Positions 61,461 through 64,000 of a stretch of DNA of 64,000 bases are shown here, piece after piece. Where the stretch lies: positions 37,789,082 through 37,853,081 of the forward strand of contig OX326956.1 of assembly GCA_946800325.1 (NCBI GenBank). Direction: 5' to 3'. The first letter of the stretch is position 1; each line of letters begins with the position of its first letter. Origin of the DNA: Luzula sylvatica (taxonomy: Eukaryota > Streptophyta > Magnoliopsida > Poales > Juncaceae). The notes below the pieces were generated by a model, which saw nothing but the letters and a program-made list of their open reading frames with translations, ran no database searches and was not told where the DNA came from. Both the position numbers and the translations under genes were made by a program.

Positions 61461-64000
61461 ATAATTATTCCTAAAAAAACGGTGCTCACAAGATCTTCAT
61501 GGATGGTTACCGGAAATCTAACAAAAAAAAATTCATGAAATTTTATTAGTGTTGTAGGGGTGTTCATGATATTTCACGTTTTGCAAGAGTATACGTGAAA
61601 TTGTGAGGTTTTATAAGGGTACATATGAAATTTGGCTGTATATATAATATTAATTGAATAAACAATTAATAAGTGTATACAATTAATTTAACATGCAAAT
61701 ATGTGTTAGCTCGGTCGGCTCGATGTTTTTTGCAGTCTTTTGACGAAAATTTAACGAGACTAATTAAATACTAACATTATATTTTATTAACTTAATCATA
61801 AAAATTTCTTAAATACAAAATATATTCAAAAGTAGTATATAACTACCGTTATCACTTTAATATCACTCTTTTTTGAAAATACATCTTAAACGGAGAATAA
61901 CCGAGAATGGAAAGAAATCGAGAATTATCTTAAAGATAACATATTCACACAAAAATCATGTCAAATCATTAAAATCTTTTCTTTTTCCTCAACACCACTC
62001 TCTCTAGAAAAAATTGAGAATTTTCTTAAAACTCAAAAAGACAAGGACTCTTTGAACCTTGGTTACAAAAAAAGGACCTTTTATTTTCAGTGGGCGTGTG
62101 GTATTTGACACTTTTGGCACAAGTGCGGACCGGCCATGTGTATTAAATGAGTAGATGTTTAGTAAACATATACTCAATGAATAAATGAACCCATTAACAA
62201 ATAAAAAATTATAATTTCAGGCATGAATTTAATTTAGAAAAAGTATACTTACCTTGTTAACTATCTTCTCAACCTACTGATGTGTTAGAAATTGATAATA
62301 ACTGTAGTGAATGTTAAATTACATTAGATAATAAATCACAATATGTGACAATCCGCATTAATTAGGTGATATATTACATTGATCGGATGATAAATCATAT
62401 TGCAAAAAAATAATTTATTTTATTTAACTTATTTTATTATATTTAATTTTACACATGACAAGTCATTATTATTTGACGAAAAATTTAATTCTTCTATCTT
62501 CAATATTTGTAAAAAACAAAACTTTTTCATTTGTATTTTGAAGTTTTTACAAAATTATTATTTTTATTTTCATTCTTATACTTTTCTTTAATTTTATGAT
62601 ATTTATATTTTGTAAAAATTTCGACAAACTCTAGTTTATGTTTTTAGATTTATTCGAACTTATTAAAAAAAATGTATTATTATTTTTACCAAAATTTAGT
62701 GCATTTTTGTATATTATTGATTGTTCATCATTTTTTCTATTTTCATATTGGTAGAATAAAAAAAACTGATTGTTAAATAAATTTAAAATATAATTTATTA
62801 GAGTTATATTGGATTGAACACGTGTTAAATAGTATAGGTGTGAAACGGTGAAAAAGGATTATGTGCATTCGTTTAACACATGTTAAACGATGAATTAATC
62901 CAGTCCCATAACTTATTTTTGAGATTTGTAAATCTTTTGAATTTAATTAATTATGGGTGGTGGTAAACAAGTTTATTAAAAAAATTACATTAATGATTTG
63001 TCAACAATTTTCCCTCAAATCCTACATATGATAGTCCAAAAAATCAATTCATTATTTATCACTACAATTTAGTGAACATGCCAACACATCGATCAGACTA
63101 GTCAATTCTAAAGAGATGTATATCACCACACTTTATTTTATTTGCTTGGTTTGATGTTAATTACAACATATCAATCACAATGGGCATTTTTAATGCGGAC
63201 AGTATAGTTTTCCCAATAAAATTTAGAGGCCATATACTATGCCCTCACGGTTCATGGTTTTTATTCGTAATGGTTTTTATTCGTGATGTCGTCACATGAC
63301 ATCATGGTGTTAATGATTAATAATTAATTAGTAACTAAATTAATTCCAAATTTATATATAAAAATAAATTAATGGTTAATTAACATGTATCTATATTGGT
63401 CGTTGAAATTAATGGTTAACTCGTTTTTGTGTGTTACTTTGGTTGCTAATTACCCCCACTAACTCTCTTCAAAACGCGAATAGAGGATGAGATTGAGGAG
63501 TTGTGGGGGCAAAGTAAAATGTCCCTAAAAATTATAATCAACTACGATATTACTTGCGCTTCGCGGCGGGTTTGTTTCATTTGTTTTGTTATACACATAA
63601 CATTTAGTTGTAATTTTTTTAGAACAAACATAACATTTTGTGAAAATAAAAAACACATTAACTAAATAAGTTAGATGATGACGTAATTATTATATTATTT
63701 TTGAATCTGACATGATGCGAAATTTTTAAATGATACTAAAAAATAATAAAATAACATGCGTGAATATAAATAAAAAAACAAGATCATATAATATTTTTAA
63801 ATTTACATATAAAAAATAAGAATAATAACATTTTAAAATTGAAGAAGTTATTTGTGTTTGTCAAATTTTATCTTTCATGTTTATTATAGAAAAAAAAATT
63901 ATAAGTTAAAGAAGTTATTTGTGTTTGGTAAATTAATATCTTTCATTTTTATTGATTTTTTAAAAGATAAGCATGATTTTTTTTTGAGTAAAAATACAAA
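61461..64000. other. Non-genic AT-rich end of window
   Basis: No gene or complete element is supported. A ~66-bp unit with 'gaagttatttgtgtttg' is duplicated at about 63843 and 63910. Confidence 0.5.

Noticed and set aside
63480..63600. Possible Helitron end around 'gcgcttcgcggcggg'
   Set aside because: A hairpin-like GC patch is present, but there is no CTRR terminus at the right distance on either strand.

Overview
This window is nuclear DNA of a flowering plant, most likely a eudicot; the species cannot be told from sequence alone. The base is AT-rich intergenic DNA packed with nested transposons: Ty1/copia LTR elements with tRNA-Met primer sites, hAT and Mutator (MULE) MITEs, a LINE, SINEs and a PIF/Harbinger-like element. 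Only two ordinary host genes are visible. They lie head to head near the middle: a chloroplast TROL/STR4-type rhodanese-like gene (33503-36357, minus, 8 exons) and a six-pass membrane protein gene (37144-38538, plus, 3 exons).

Layout. 1-15850 is a mosaic of broken copia elements: an LTR with a palindrome array (1-959), a minus-strand pol/3' LTR remnant (1682-3702), a plus-strand LTR plus gag (about 3705-5186), a minus-strand element with LTRs at 5187-6309 and 12687-13765, and a second partial copy of its pol (13766-15850). 16387-22339 is a complete but mutated copia element with 360-bp LTRs and matching AAACC target-site duplications (TSDs); its pol is split by two hAT MITEs. 24125-24998 is a poly(A)-tailed retroposon with a GC-rich tandem-repeat core. 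25113-25954 is a foldback MULE MITE.

27523-32289 is a 4.8-kb MULE with 9-bp TSDs and long terminal inverted repeats (TIRs). It carries a decayed plant-mobile-domain (PMD) gene and a second gene resembling a 'putative plant transposon protein', but no recognisable transposase. It is the most unusual unit here. The two host genes follow.

38783-45005 holds tandem repeats, foldback MULEs (one split by a 1001-bp solo LTR), a hAT MITE and a Helitron-like 3' end. 46527-50357 is a non-coding LTR retrotransposon. 51182-60755 holds hAT MITEs, a LINE-1 remnant, a Harbinger-like element with a nested SINE, a second SINE and two further MULEs. 60765-64000 is AT-rich with no gene.

Element ends and TSDs were read by eye. 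Exon joins of the two host genes rest on GT/AG sites, kept frame and recalled family resemblance. No alignment or database search was run.
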